From CAZDXJ01 sp050303615 (GTDB taxonomy: Bacteria; Pseudomonadota; Gammaproteobacteria; Methylococcales; Methylomonadaceae), in NCBI GenBank assembly GCA_050303615.1, contig JBNLCC010000157.1:1-64000 (forward strand): 64,000 nucleotides of DNA, given 5' to 3'. Shown one piece after another: positions 36,049-45,150 of the stretch. A program made the translations under genes and the position numbers. Each line of letters begins with the position of its first letter. Positions within the stretch are counted from its first letter, which is position 1. Under the pieces are notes generated by a model that worked only from the letters and a program-made list of their open reading frames with translations, did not search any database and was not told the DNA's origin.

Positions 36049-36699
36049 TTATTTTGGAGGGACAACTGGGTCCTCGGTATCCTCGATCAAAATCAAATCA
36101 ACAAAGGGCGGTTTGCCTGAGGCATCGACAATTCCTTGGAGTGTCGCGACGCCCGGCGGCACTACCCGGCATTCCGATTTGGCGAGCCCGGTGACGGTGC
36201 GCTGCTCAAAGGGCTCGGTGGTGCTTTTATGGAATACGCCAAGCACGTTTTTTACCCAGCTGTAGATCCCCGCAGACGGTTCCACGGAAATCGTTTCAAT
36301 TTCCTTAAAGATAAGCACCTGCACTTTGCCCGCCGGCGGCACAGGGAATCCCCCCCGCCACAGGGTGGCGCAGACATTGATTTCATCCAAGTCTAGTGGG
36401 GACATCTGTAAACCCGGGGCAAGGGCAATGGCGTTTTCGTTGCCGTCCAGGAAGTACAGGACTGCTTGCATGTTTTGATCGGTTTGGTTGACCAACATTA
36501 GCGTGGTTACCTGCTGCCAACGGGTGGTGGAACGGTAGGCGTCCTTGCACTCGAAGGGGCAGGACAGCACCGAACTCGCTTCGCCGGAGGATTCCACAGG
36601 GGTCGTTTCCTCGCTAAAGGCGTAAGCGGTAGTTGCCGCTATTGCCAACGAAAGGCCGGCAAGCAGCGTGCCGAGCATTTTTATGATCTGGTTTTTCAT
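36049..36699 (-). CDS. Secreted protein of the FECKDAYRS family
   Basis: A 216-residue exported protein. The signal peptide covers MKNQIIKMLGTLLAGLSLAI and ends near TTAYA (residue 27). The mature domain begins after an acidic/Ser linker with SSVLSCPFECKDAYRSTTRW and continues as strands (VTTLMLVNQ, QAVLYFLDG), then INVCATL, GIYSWVKNVLGVFHKS and AKSECRVVPPG. The cysteines may form disulfides. It is a full-length relative of the C-terminal half of the next gene. Family and function not recognised; position suggests a surface or secreted protein. Confidence 0.75.
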   Translation of the reverse strand: MKNQIIKMLGTLLAGLSLAIAATTAYAFSEETTPVESSGEASSVLSCPFECKDAYRSTTRWQQVTTLMLVNQTDQNMQAVLYFLDGNENAIALAPGLQMSPLDLDEINVCATLWRGGFPVPPAGKVQVLIFKEIETISVEPSAGIYSWVKNVLGVFHKSTTEPFEQRTVTGLAKSECRVVPPGVATLQGIVDASGKPPFVDLILIEDTEDPVVPPK

Positions 36700-36826
36700 G
36701 GTATTTTCCTTATCGCAATTAAATCGTTAAAGCTTAACGCTGGTCTGCCCTTTTTCCCTCTCCGCCCCCTAACGCCGGCGGTGGGAATTTAGGGCGGGAC
36801 AACGCGTTGAAACCGGTTACCAGCCG

Positions 36827-37984
36827 CTATTCGAAAAGGAGATCTTCGGTCTCTTCAATCAAAATCAGCGGTACTCACGGCGGATCGGCGGAATTGACCA
36901 GGGATAACACTCCGGCGCGCGTGGTCACCGGCGGCGGCGCGACGCGGCAATCGGACTTGGCGATATCCCGGACGGTGCGGCCTTCGAACGGCTCGCTGAG
37001 CGATCGATGGAAAACGCCCAGTACGTTTTTGATATAGCTGTAGACGCCGTAATCGTCCAACGCGTTCTCGAAATCGGAGACTAGCACTTCCACCACGCCG
37101 GCTTGCGGAACAACGATGCCGGCCTGCTCCAAGGTGGCGCAGACGTTGACTTCATCCAGGTCCTGTTCGGACAGGTAAGTCAAACCGGTGGCAATGATGT
37201 CTTCGTTGTCGTTGAGAAATACCAACTGTGCGTACATGCTGCGGTCCGGACTTTCATTGCCCAGTCCCAGTGTGGTGACCAACCGCCATCTGGTCGTGGA
37301 GCGGTAAGCGTCCTTACATTCGAAAGGACTGGACAATACCGAACTGCGTTCGCCCAGGGACACGATGGCCGTGTTATCGACTTTTAAAGTCCAGTATTTG
37401 AAAATGCCCTCAAATTCTATCCTGGAATCGCCGATACACAATTGCCAATTGCCGATGGCCGGTTCGCCGTCGAATTGGTAGAGATCGCTGCCTGGCTCGC
37501 CGGAATTGGCGGTATCCGGATTGGGCAAATAATCGCAAATTGAATCACTAAAGCAGATAATTCCAACGTCGCCCAACGTGCTGCCCATTAGCTCGGCATC
37601 ATTGAACGAAGAAGCGATAAACGTGATAGGGAAGTTATCGACCAGGAGGTTACGGTCGCCGTCCACGGAGCCCGGCACTCCCGGACGGGCGAACAGGGTC
37701 AGCACTGTCCCCGAAGGACTGGTCAATTTGGCGGTCAGGCCCAGGCCGCCGACCCAGAAGTGGAGGATGCCGAGCTTGACTTCCACCGCGCCTTTGACGG
37801 TATCGCTGCCGTCCTGCACAATGGTGACGGTATCGCAAGCCATGCCGGTGGTGCCGTCTCCCGGCGTATAGCCGTTAACGGGGATGGCCTTATTCGGATT
37901 GGAAGTCAATGTTTCCACATCGGCCCATGCCGGCGCCGAGGATAACAACAGCAAAGCACAGGGGACTGCTAATCATTCGATCAT
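36827..37984 (-). pseudogene. P-domain plus FECKDAYRS secreted protein with two in-frame TGA codons
   Basis: The frame from ATG 37984 (AAGGAG seven bases upstream) to TAG 36827 has 386 codons but contains TGA at codon 4 (37973-37975) and at 36875-36877. The open core of 359 residues holds a signal-peptide-like start (LLLLSSAPAWA), a proprotein-convertase P-like domain (LTSPSGTVLTLFARPG, GNWQLCIGD, EGIFKYWTL) and a FECKDAYRSTTRW domain. Past the second TGA the frame still matches the paralog (LILIEETED against LILIEDTED). Nonsense mutations are the simplest reading; sequencing error is possible. Confidence 0.7.
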
Positions 37985-38446
37985 GACTTTTCTCCTTGTA
38001 TAGGTGATGAAAGTGTACCGCTATGCAACAGCGCCGGTGAAAAGAAAGAGTCAGCAGGTTTTTGCTTAGATAGATTTATCTTGCGCCGCCATTGCAGCAA
38101 TAGCCACTATAAACGAGTGTAAGTCAATAGTGAATATTGTCAATACGGCGGTGCGACCGGCCGGCGCATCCGCACGCCGAGTTGCTTGATAGTTAATCAT
38201 TTGATTAAATTGGCTTTACTGGAGGAGAAAAAGCTGGTATACGGTTGTCGCCTTAACCTGACGGATTTTATGGAAAAGGGTTTTTTCGTTTTTGTGAGTA
38301 AATTCACATATTCAGGCTATCGGCAATTACGATTGACGGTAAACTACGGCCACAGCTTGCAGCTTTTGCTTGGAATCCCCTTTGCAAGACATGGTCGGAA
38401 CAGACCAAATTCCGGTTAAGGATTCTGTAAATTTGAAAAGGTTGAG
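37985..38446. other. Non-coding stretch upstream of the secreted-protein genes
   Basis: No supported gene. It contains the likely promoter and leader of the minus-strand secreted-protein gene. A 77-codon plus-strand frame at 38186 has no recognisable features or ribosome binding site. Confidence 0.4.
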
Positions 38447-38728
38447 ATGACATATATGTCAAACGTTTCGCGTCGGTTGTTTTTCAAATTGATGACCTTT
38501 CCCGGCTTGTTATTTACCGGGGTTATGGCTAAAGCGGTTAAACAAAACTCGGGTTGCCGGATCTGCTTGGACTGGAAGCGTATCCCGATATTTCTGATAC
38601 CGCCCGATCAAACACCGGCCGCAGTGGAACGTGGGGTGGCAAAGAAAATGGCCGCTAAAGCGTCAGCCAATACCGTGTATGACCGAAAGCTGGCCGATGG
38701 CTGCTTGTGGCTGACCCGGCAGGCATAA
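38447..38728 (+). CDS. Small protein with a Tat-like leader
   Basis: A 93-residue frame starting near MSNVSRRLFFKLM, which resembles a twin-arginine signal (SRRxFxK) followed by a hydrophobic stretch (FPGLLFTGVMAKAV). The remainder (CRICLDWKRIPIFLIPPD and an Ala/Lys-rich region) is not recognised. It is short for a Tat substrate and may be a truncated gene. It precedes the hydrogenase operon by 440 bases. Confidence 0.4.
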   Translation: MTYMSNVSRRLFFKLMTFPGLLFTGVMAKAVKQNSGCRICLDWKRIPIFLIPPDQTPAAVERGVAKKMAAKASANTVYDRKLADGCLWLTRQA

Positions 38729-39170
38729 CGCAGAGAATATAATGGCTTTAGCGGCGCACCCGAAGGGATTCAGCGGGAGAAGATTGTACGGCTTGCTTGC
38801 AAAATGCCGGATTCAACGGCAATTTATGGATTCTTCATGATGACTCGCCATGACGCGTTTTACTATTCCGATTACATTATTGCGGCACAGATTGAAACTG
38901 ATTGCCGTTCGCATCGATGGAGAAATCAGTTCATCGTCGATGCCGGCGTATTACCGGGCAGTGCCGGCGGCGAGGCGCCGTTGTTGACCGTTGGGGCGCT
39001 GGCGATACGGACCGCCCGGTATATCCGGGATTTGGCGGCAAAAAAAAGAATTGCTTTGATGCCGGCTGGTCTAGCGATGTTTTTATTGGTAGGGCAACTG
39101 ATTATTTCATATTTGTGTGGTATAAAAGCAGCAAGCATACTTCATTTGACGATTGGTGGGTGCCGGAAAA
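38729..39170. other. Poorly coding DNA before hoxF
   Basis: An open plus-strand frame from 38804 overlaps the hoxF start in another phase and has no recognisable family. I regard the stretch as the hox leader plus possible gene debris; no clear sigma-54 or sigma-70 promoter is visible. Confidence 0.35.
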
Positions 39171-40949
39171 ATGAAAACCTTTATTGCCAATTTGGTTCAA
39201 GAGAATCAAGCCGACGCGACCAGGCTGCTGCAAATATTGAGGGCGGTGCAGAACGAATATCACTATGTGCCGGCCGAGGCCATTGAATTGATCGCCCGCT
39301 TGCTAAATATGCCGCGTATCCGCGTTACCGGCGCGGTTGAATTCTACAGTTTCCTGCATCTGCAGCCCCAGGGCGCCTATGAACTGCTGATCAGCGATTC
39401 CGTCACCGATCACATGCTGGGCAAGTCCGGCATAATCGACAAACTGAGCGAAAAACTGCAGGTCAACGTTGGCCAGGTTAGAGCCGATGGCCTGGTCAGC
39501 CTGCATAATACCGCCTGTACCGGCATGTGTGACCAGGGGCCGGCCGGGCTGGTCAACGGTTATGCCTTGACGTGCTTGAATGAACCAAAAATTGACCGGA
39601 TAGCGCAATTGATCGAGCAACGATTGCCGCTTGTGCAGTGGCCGGATCACTTGTTTCATGTCGAAGATAATATACGCAACCCCGGCTTATTGTTAAGCAG
39701 CCGAATCGAACCGGGGGCATGTCTTAAGGCTGCTTTTGCCAGGGGATTGGCTGCAACACTGGACGAAATCGATCAATCCGGATTGCGCGGACGCGGCGGG
39801 GCCGGGTTCAATACCGCGATGAAATGGCGTTTTTGCCGGCAGGAAGGGCAAACTGAACGCTATGTGGTGTGCAATGCCGACGAAGGTGAACCCGGCACCT
39901 TCAAAGACCGGGTGTTGTTGAACAGTTATGCCGATCAGGTCATCGAAGGCATGACCTTGTGTGCGGCCATCGTAGGGGCAAAACAGGGATTCATTTATTT
40001 ACGCGGTGAATATTTGCACCTCTTTGAAAAATTACAAAATATATTGCAGCAGCGCCGGCAACAAGGCTTGTTGGGCCGGGCCATACTGCAGCAGAATTTT
40101 GACTTTGACATTGAAATCCGGTTGGGAGCGGGTGCCTATATTTGCGGCGAAGAATCGGCGCTGATCGAATCGCTGGAAGGCAAACCGGGCATTCCGCGCA
40201 ATCGGCCCCCTTATCCGGTCAGCGAAGGCTATTTGGGCAAACCGACAGTGGTCAATAACGTGGAGACCTTTGCCGCCGCCGCCAAAATTGCTGTCGCCGG
40301 CGGAGATTGGTTTGCCGCCTGCGGTACGCAGCAATCAAAGGGCAGCAAAATTCTCAGCATTAGCGGCGACTGCGCCAAACCGGGCATCTATGAATATGCG
40401 TTCGGGACCGAAATCCGGACCGTGTTGCAGGATTGTGGCGCGGCCGATGTGTTGGGCGTGCAAATTGGCGGTCCTTCCGGCAGTTTTATTGCGCCGCCGG
40501 AATTCGGGCGCAAGCTGGGTTTTGAGGATCTGGCCACCGGCGGTTCTTTTATCATTTTCAACAACAGCCGCTCCATCGTGGAAATCGTCCGCAATTTCAC
40601 CCATTTTTTTGCCGATGAAAGTTGCGGCTTTTGTACGCCGTGCCGGGTCGGCACCGCTTTGCTGAAACAACAACTGGACAAGCTTTATAACGGCCATAGC
40701 TCGGCAGGAGACTTGGTCGAACTGGAAAAGCTAAGCCGCCTGGTTAAGGCAACCAGTCATTGCGGTCTGGGACAAACCGCCGCCAATCCGGTATTGACCA
40801 CGCTGCAACGCTTTCCGGAATATTATCAATCGCTGTTGCAGGAGATCAGTTTCGAGCCCGGTTTCGATCTGGATGCCGCTCTAGGGGCCGCCCGGGAATT
40901 GACCCGACGCGACGATAAAGGCGCCCATTTAACGCAGACGGGGGAATGA
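39171..40949 (+). CDS. hoxF: NAD-coupled [NiFe] hydrogenase diaphorase subunit HoxF
   Basis: About 592 residues from MKTFIANL. It oxidises or reduces NAD(H) for the hydrogenase. The N-terminal NuoE-like thioredoxin domain (1-150) keeps only the second cysteine pair (C116 and C120 in NTACTGMC); the first pair is missing. The NuoF-like part has the FMN/NAD region LRGRGGAGFNTAMKW, GEESALIESLEG and the [4Fe-4S] motif SCGFCTPCRVGT. It begins the hoxFUY-X-HW operon; hoxU starts one base after its stop. No separate hoxE. Confidence 0.93.
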   Translation: MKTFIANLVQENQADATRLLQILRAVQNEYHYVPAEAIELIARLLNMPRIRVTGAVEFYSFLHLQPQGAYELLISDSVTDHMLGKSGIIDKLSEKLQVNVGQVRADGLVSLHNTACTGMCDQGPAGLVNGYALTCLNEPKIDRIAQLIEQRLPLVQWPDHLFHVEDNIRNPGLLLSSRIEPGACLKAAFARGLAATLDEIDQSGLRGRGGAGFNTAMKWRFCRQEGQTERYVVCNADEGEPGTFKDRVLLNSYADQVIEGMTLCAAIVGAKQGFIYLRGEYLHLFEKLQNILQQRRQQGLLGRAILQQNFDFDIEIRLGAGAYICGEESALIESLEGKPGIPRNRPPYPVSEGYLGKPTVVNNVETFAAAAKIAVAGGDWFAACGTQQSKGSKILSISGDCAKPGIYEYAFGTEIRTVLQDCGAADVLGVQIGGPSGSFIAPPEFGRKLGFEDLATGGSFIIFNNSRSIVEIVRNFTHFFADESCGFCTPCRVGTALLKQQLDKLYNGHSSAGDLVELEKLSRLVKATSHCGLGQTAANPVLTTLQRFPEYYQSLLQEISFEPGFDLDAALGAARELTRRDDKGAHLTQTGE

Positions 40950-40950
40950 C

Positions 40951-41670
40951 GTGAGCAAAACCATTAACATCGACGGCTTGGAAATTCCGTTTACCGAGGG
41001 GCAGACCATTATCGAGGCGGCTGCCGCGGCCGGTGTGTACATCCCCCATTTGTGCCATGATCCGCAATTAAGCCCGCACGGCAGTTGTAAACTGTGCACG
41101 GTTTCCGTCAACGGCCGCAATTGTTCCGCATGCACTTTTCCCGCGGCCGAGGGCCAGCAGGTGCTCAATAACACCGAAGAGCTGAATGACGCACGGAAAA
41201 TGATTACCCGCATGTTGTTCGTGGAAGGTAATCACTTTTGCCCCTGCTGCGAGAAAAGCGGCAATTGCCGGTTGCAGGCGGTGGCCTATTACCTGAACAT
41301 GCTGGATAACCACTTCCCGCAGTTTTTTCCCCAGCGGGAATTGGACGCCAGCCATCCGGATATCGTTATCGACCATGACCGTTGTATTTTTTGTACCCTG
41401 TGTGTACGAGCCTCGGAACAATTGGACGGCAAGCAGGTATTCGCGGTTTCCGGGCGGGGCATAAATAAACGGCTCATTGTCAATTCAACGTCGGGCAAGT
41501 TGCAGGATAGCGATATTGATGTTAATGATGAAGCGGCGCATATTTGTCCGACAGGCGCCATTCTGATCAGGCATACCGCCTATCAAGTACCGATCGGTGA
41601 ACGAATTTACGATAACCAGGGGATTGATAAAGTCACTTTGGAGCAGGAGGGTGCTCCGCGTGGCAGATAA
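40951..41670 (+). CDS. hoxU: Hydrogenase diaphorase small subunit HoxU
   Basis: A 239-residue iron-sulfur protein (NuoG N-terminal homolog) that links HoxF to HoxYH. The GTG start gives MSKTINIDGLEIPF. [2Fe-2S] ligands are C35, C46, C49 and C61; the His/Cys [4Fe-4S] site is visible as HFCPCCEKSGNC, and another cluster motif as CIFCTLC followed by a late Cys in ICPTGA. It overlaps hoxY by 11 bases. Confidence 0.94.
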   Translation: MSKTINIDGLEIPFTEGQTIIEAAAAAGVYIPHLCHDPQLSPHGSCKLCTVSVNGRNCSACTFPAAEGQQVLNNTEELNDARKMITRMLFVEGNHFCPCCEKSGNCRLQAVAYYLNMLDNHFPQFFPQRELDASHPDIVIDHDRCIFCTLCVRASEQLDGKQVFAVSGRGINKRLIVNSTSGKLQDSDIDVNDEAAHICPTGAILIRHTAYQVPIGERIYDNQGIDKVTLEQEGAPRGR

Positions 41671-42199
41671 AATCCGCATAGCGACCACGTCGCTGGCCGG
41701 TTGTTTCGGTTGTCATATGTCGCTGCTCGACATTGATGAGCGCATCCTGGAACTAGCGGAGGCTGTGGAATTTAATCGGTCGCCGATTACCGATATCAAA
41801 CAATGCACTGCCAGCGACATCGGGCTGATTGAAGGCGGTGTCTGCAATGCAGAGAATGTCCATATTCTGAGGGAATTTCGCAAAAACTGCCGGATTTTGG
41901 TGGCGGTTGGCGCCTGCGCCATTAACGGCGGTTTGCCGGCAATGCGCAATTTTGTGCCGCTGCAGGATTGTCTGCGCGAAGCCTATGTCGACGGTATCGG
42001 TGTGGAGCAGCCGCAGATTCCCGATGACCCGGAACTGCCGCTGCTGTTGGATAAAGTGCACCCCATCCACGAATTGGTTAAGGTGGATTATTTCTTGCCC
42101 GGTTGTCCGCCTGCCGCCGATGTGTTCTGGGAATTTTTGACTGATTTGCTGGCCGGCCGGGAATTTGCGCTGCCTTACCGGCTGGTGCATTATGATTAG
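41660..42199 (+). CDS. hoxY: [NiFe] hydrogenase small subunit HoxY
   Basis: About 179 residues from GTG 41660, inside the end of hoxU. The [4Fe-4S] ligands appear in LAGCFGCHMSLLDID, GACAINGGLPAMRN and LPGCPPAADVF. There is no Tat leader and no medial or distal cluster domain, as expected for the cytoplasmic bidirectional group 3 hydrogenase. The longer upstream ATG frame would give an unusual N-terminus and is not used. Confidence 0.93.
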   Translation: MADKIRIATTSLAGCFGCHMSLLDIDERILELAEAVEFNRSPITDIKQCTASDIGLIEGGVCNAENVHILREFRKNCRILVAVGACAINGGLPAMRNFVPLQDCLREAYVDGIGVEQPQIPDDPELPLLLDKVHPIHELVKVDYFLPGCPPAADVFWEFLTDLLAGREFALPYRLVHYD

Positions 42200-42326
42200 T
42201 GAGTGGATTTGCATTGGTTTCGATGCCTGGGAAATGTTATAAAGCCGGATAGTCTGCGATTAAGTTGCGTGTGCCGGCGAGTTATTTTATTGTGCCGGTG
42301 CTGTTATGTAGTAGAGAGGTGCAATT

Positions 42327-43064
42327 ATGACTGACAAAACAGACTGGAAGGGACTGTCCGCAACGTTGCCGGGTGTCGGAGCTGCATTGTTGCCGCAGCT
42401 TTCCTGCCCGGCCTGTTGGCCCGCTTACACCGCTTTGCTCAGTTCCCTGGGGGTGGGTTTTATCAATTATTCACCGTGGTTGTTGCCGGGAACCCTGGCG
42501 CTGTTGATGTTGGCGGTGATCATGCTTTTTGTGCAGGCGCGAAAGCAAGGCGCTTATGTAACCTTTTTCGTCGGTTTTGCCGCAGCAGTGTTGATCGGGG
42601 TAGGTAAATTCGTATTGGCGGCGGATTTGGCCGTTTACTCGGGGGCTGTACTGTTATTTCTTGTATCACTGTATAACGCCTGGCCGAAAAAAAACGGCCA
42701 AGCTAATTCCTGTTCAACATGTGAAGCGGACAATGCCGAACCGCAGCGATTTGTCGATCACGACGAAATCGATCGATTGAATGAGACGTTAATCGATTCG
42801 TTGGTCCCAATTCATGGGAATACGGCATTAACCGCAACAAAAGCTGATCAACACCAGCCACAGCCGATTTTACAATCGGTTTTTACCTGCCCTGCATGCG
42901 GTTTTGCAAAGGAAGAGACCATGCCCACGGATTCCTGCCAATATTTTTATGAATGCAGCAAATGCCATAAATTGTTTAAACCATTGCCTGGCGACTGCTG
43001 CGTGTTTTGCTCGTACGGCTCGGTACCTTGTCCGCCGGTCCAGTTGGCCAAGTGCGGCTGCTGA
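42327..43064 (+). CDS. MerC-like membrane protein fused to a cysteine-rich domain
   Basis: A 245-residue protein. Residues 1-130 hold four hydrophobic helices with CPACWPAY (C27, C30) in the first, the pattern of MerC mercury transporters. After a linker of about 60 residues, the C-terminal 60 residues carry CPACGFAKEETMPTDSC, ECSKC and GDCCVFCSYGSVPCPP, a small zinc-ribbon-like family otherwise found as a separate gene, often near mercury-resistance genes. Its place between hoxY and hoxH is unusual; it has its own 127-base leader. A metal-handling role, possibly for the hydrogenase, is inference. Confidence 0.75.
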   Translation: MTDKTDWKGLSATLPGVGAALLPQLSCPACWPAYTALLSSLGVGFINYSPWLLPGTLALLMLAVIMLFVQARKQGAYVTFFVGFAAAVLIGVGKFVLAADLAVYSGAVLLFLVSLYNAWPKKNGQANSCSTCEADNAEPQRFVDHDEIDRLNETLIDSLVPIHGNTALTATKADQHQPQPILQSVFTCPACGFAKEETMPTDSCQYFYECSKCHKLFKPLPGDCCVFCSYGSVPCPPVQLAKCGC

Positions 43065-43085
43065 ATTAACCAGTGCGTAAATCCT

Positions 43086-44594
43086 ATGACCTACCAACAT
43101 CTTGAATCAGCGGAAAATAAAGAGCGGCTAAAACGTGTCGCCATCGATCCGGTCAGCCGGGTGGAAGGGCACGGTAAGGTAACGCTATTGCTTGATGAGC
43201 ACAACCAAGTTAAACAGGCACGCCTGCATATCGTGGAATTCCGTGGTTTTGAACGCTTCATACAAGGCAGGCCTTATTGGGAATTGCCGGTTTTGGTGCA
43301 GCGATTATGTGGAATTTGCCCGGTAAGCCATCACTTGGCGGCGGCAAAAGCGATCGATCAGTTGGTAGGCATAGACCCGGACAGCTTGCCGCCGACAGCC
43401 GATAAGCTGCGCCGATTACTGCATTTCGGGCAGGTGCTGCAGTCCCATGCGCTGCATTTTTTCCATCTTGCCAGTCCGGATTTATTGTTCGGCTTTGACA
43501 GCGAGGTCGCCAAACGCAATGTGCTGGCGGTGCTGCAGCACTATCCGGACATCGGTCTGCAAGGCGTCAAAATGCGTAAGTACGGTCAGGAAGTGATCCG
43601 GACGATCACCGGCAAGCGCGTGCACGGCACCGCCGCGATACCCGGCGGTATGAATAAGGCACTGTCCCAGGCGGAGCGGGATTATTTATTACAGGACATC
43701 GATCAGGTCATTGCGTGGTCCGCGCAGGCGGTGCAATTGATCAAAACCATGTATTGCAGCCACCAGCCTTATTTTGATGAGTTCGCTACCGTGCCGGGCA
43801 ATTTTATGAGTTTAACGGCGCAGCAAGGTGCCCTGGAACTGTATCACGGTGGCCTGCGCGCTAAAAACGCGCAAGCGGAAACAATTTTCGATCATGTCGA
43901 TTATTGCCGCTATTTTGATTACCTCCATGAGCAGGTCAAATCCTGGACCTATATGAAGTTTCCCTACTTCGTGTCGCTTGGCGCCGCGCAAGGCTGGTAC
44001 CGCGTCGGTCCGCTGGCCCGGGTCAATAATTGTGATTTCATCAATACTCCGCAAGCGGAAGCGGCGCGCCGGGATTTCAAAGCGCATGGCGACGGCGGCA
44101 TGGTGCACAGCACCCTGGCTTATCACTGGGCGCGCATGATCGAGGCCCTGCATTGTGCCGAATCGATCCGGCAATTGCTGCTCGATGCGGAGATCACCGG
44201 CAGCGATTTGTCGGCACAGCGCGACAGGCGCTTTGAAGGAATCGGCGTTATTGAAGCGCCGCGGGGCACGTTGTTTCATCATTATCAGGTCAATGAACAG
44301 GATATCGTTACGAAAGCCAATTTAATCGTATCCACCACCAGCAATAACACCGCGATGAATGAGTCGATCCGGCAGGTGGCGGCGGAATATTTATCCGGTA
44401 AAGAATTGACTGAGCCGCTGCTCAATCAGATCGAAGTGGCGATACGCGCATACGATCCCTGCTTGTCCTGCGCCACCCACGCTTTGGGAAAAATGCCGTT
44501 GCAATTGGAACTGCGCGATGCGCAGGGCAGGCTGCTGGATCAGTTGCGTAAACAGGGCAACGGAGAAATTAATCGCCTGATGGCGGATGATTAA
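43086..44594 (+). CDS. hoxH: [NiFe] hydrogenase large subunit HoxH
   Basis: A 502-residue catalytic subunit. Nickel ligands: L1 RLCGICPVSHH (C75, C78) and L2 DPCLSCATH (C459, C462, H465), followed by a 37-residue C-terminal tail that the maturation protease removes. IDPVSRVEGHG at the N-terminus and the group 3 L2 form (DPCLSC) fit the NAD-reducing bidirectional class. The last eight bases overlap hoxW. General hyp maturation genes are not in the window. Confidence 0.95.
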   Translation: MTYQHLESAENKERLKRVAIDPVSRVEGHGKVTLLLDEHNQVKQARLHIVEFRGFERFIQGRPYWELPVLVQRLCGICPVSHHLAAAKAIDQLVGIDPDSLPPTADKLRRLLHFGQVLQSHALHFFHLASPDLLFGFDSEVAKRNVLAVLQHYPDIGLQGVKMRKYGQEVIRTITGKRVHGTAAIPGGMNKALSQAERDYLLQDIDQVIAWSAQAVQLIKTMYCSHQPYFDEFATVPGNFMSLTAQQGALELYHGGLRAKNAQAETIFDHVDYCRYFDYLHEQVKSWTYMKFPYFVSLGAAQGWYRVGPLARVNNCDFINTPQAEAARRDFKAHGDGGMVHSTLAYHWARMIEALHCAESIRQLLLDAEITGSDLSAQRDRRFEGIGVIEAPRGTLFHHYQVNEQDIVTKANLIVSTTSNNTAMNESIRQVAAEYLSGKELTEPLLNQIEVAIRAYDPCLSCATHALGKMPLQLELRDAQGRLLDQLRKQGNGEINRLMADD

Positions 44595-45078
44595 GCCGGT
44601 ACTGTTATTTGCTTGCGGCAATCCCAGCCGCGGCGACGATGCCTTGGGGCCGATGTTGTTGCAAAAAGTCGGCGAATCGACGCTCATCGACTTTGAACAG
44701 GTTGAATTGTTAAGCGATTTTCAACTGCAGATTGAACACGCGATGGATCTGCGCCAGCGGCGGCTGGTATTATTCGCCGATGCCTCAGCTAGCTGCAAAG
44801 CCCCCTTTGAATTCAGCCGCCTACAGCCCGCCTATGATCCAACCTATACTAGCCACGCAATGAGTCCGGCGTCGGTATTGTCGGTTTACCAATCCGTCTA
44901 TAAACAACCACCACCCCCCGCTTTTTTGCTCGGCATCAAAGCGGAACAATTCGAGCTGGGGCGGGATTTGAGCTGCGATGCTCAAGAGCATTTGCGGCAG
45001 GCCGGCGATTTTACTGAAGAGCTGTTGTGTTCGCCGGTTTTGGAACATTGGCTGCGATATGTTCCGCCTGAATATTAG
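44587..45078 (+). CDS. hoxW: Hydrogenase maturation protease HoxW
   Basis: A 163-residue endopeptidase of the HyaD/HoxW family that cleaves the HoxH tail after nickel insertion. ACGNPSRGDDALGPMLL has the GNxxRGDDxxG signature with the nickel-sensing acidic residue; a second acidic site lies at LFADASAS, and His in TSHAMSP. Overlap with hoxH ties its translation to the substrate. Confidence 0.9.
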   Translation: MIKPVLLFACGNPSRGDDALGPMLLQKVGESTLIDFEQVELLSDFQLQIEHAMDLRQRRLVLFADASASCKAPFEFSRLQPAYDPTYTSHAMSPASVLSVYQSVYKQPPPPAFLLGIKAEQFELGRDLSCDAQEHLRQAGDFTEELLCSPVLEHWLRYVPPEY

Positions 45079-45150
45079 TCTCGCATTGCAGTCGCTGTTA
45101 TGAATGCTCGAATAGAGCCACAAATGCACACCTTCGTGTCCGTTTGTAGT

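Noticed and set aside
25806..37975. TGA recoded as Trp or selenocysteine
   Set aside because: TGA ends ribF, hoxF and other intact genes normally, Trp is encoded by TGG throughout, and no selenocysteine context is evident; nonsense mutation is simpler.
38186..38419. 77-codon plus-strand frame
   Set aside because: No family, no ribosome binding site, and a composition like that of random frames.
38804..39286. 160-codon frame overlapping the start of hoxF
   Set aside because: Its last third is the hoxF gene in another phase; no domain is recognisable in the rest.
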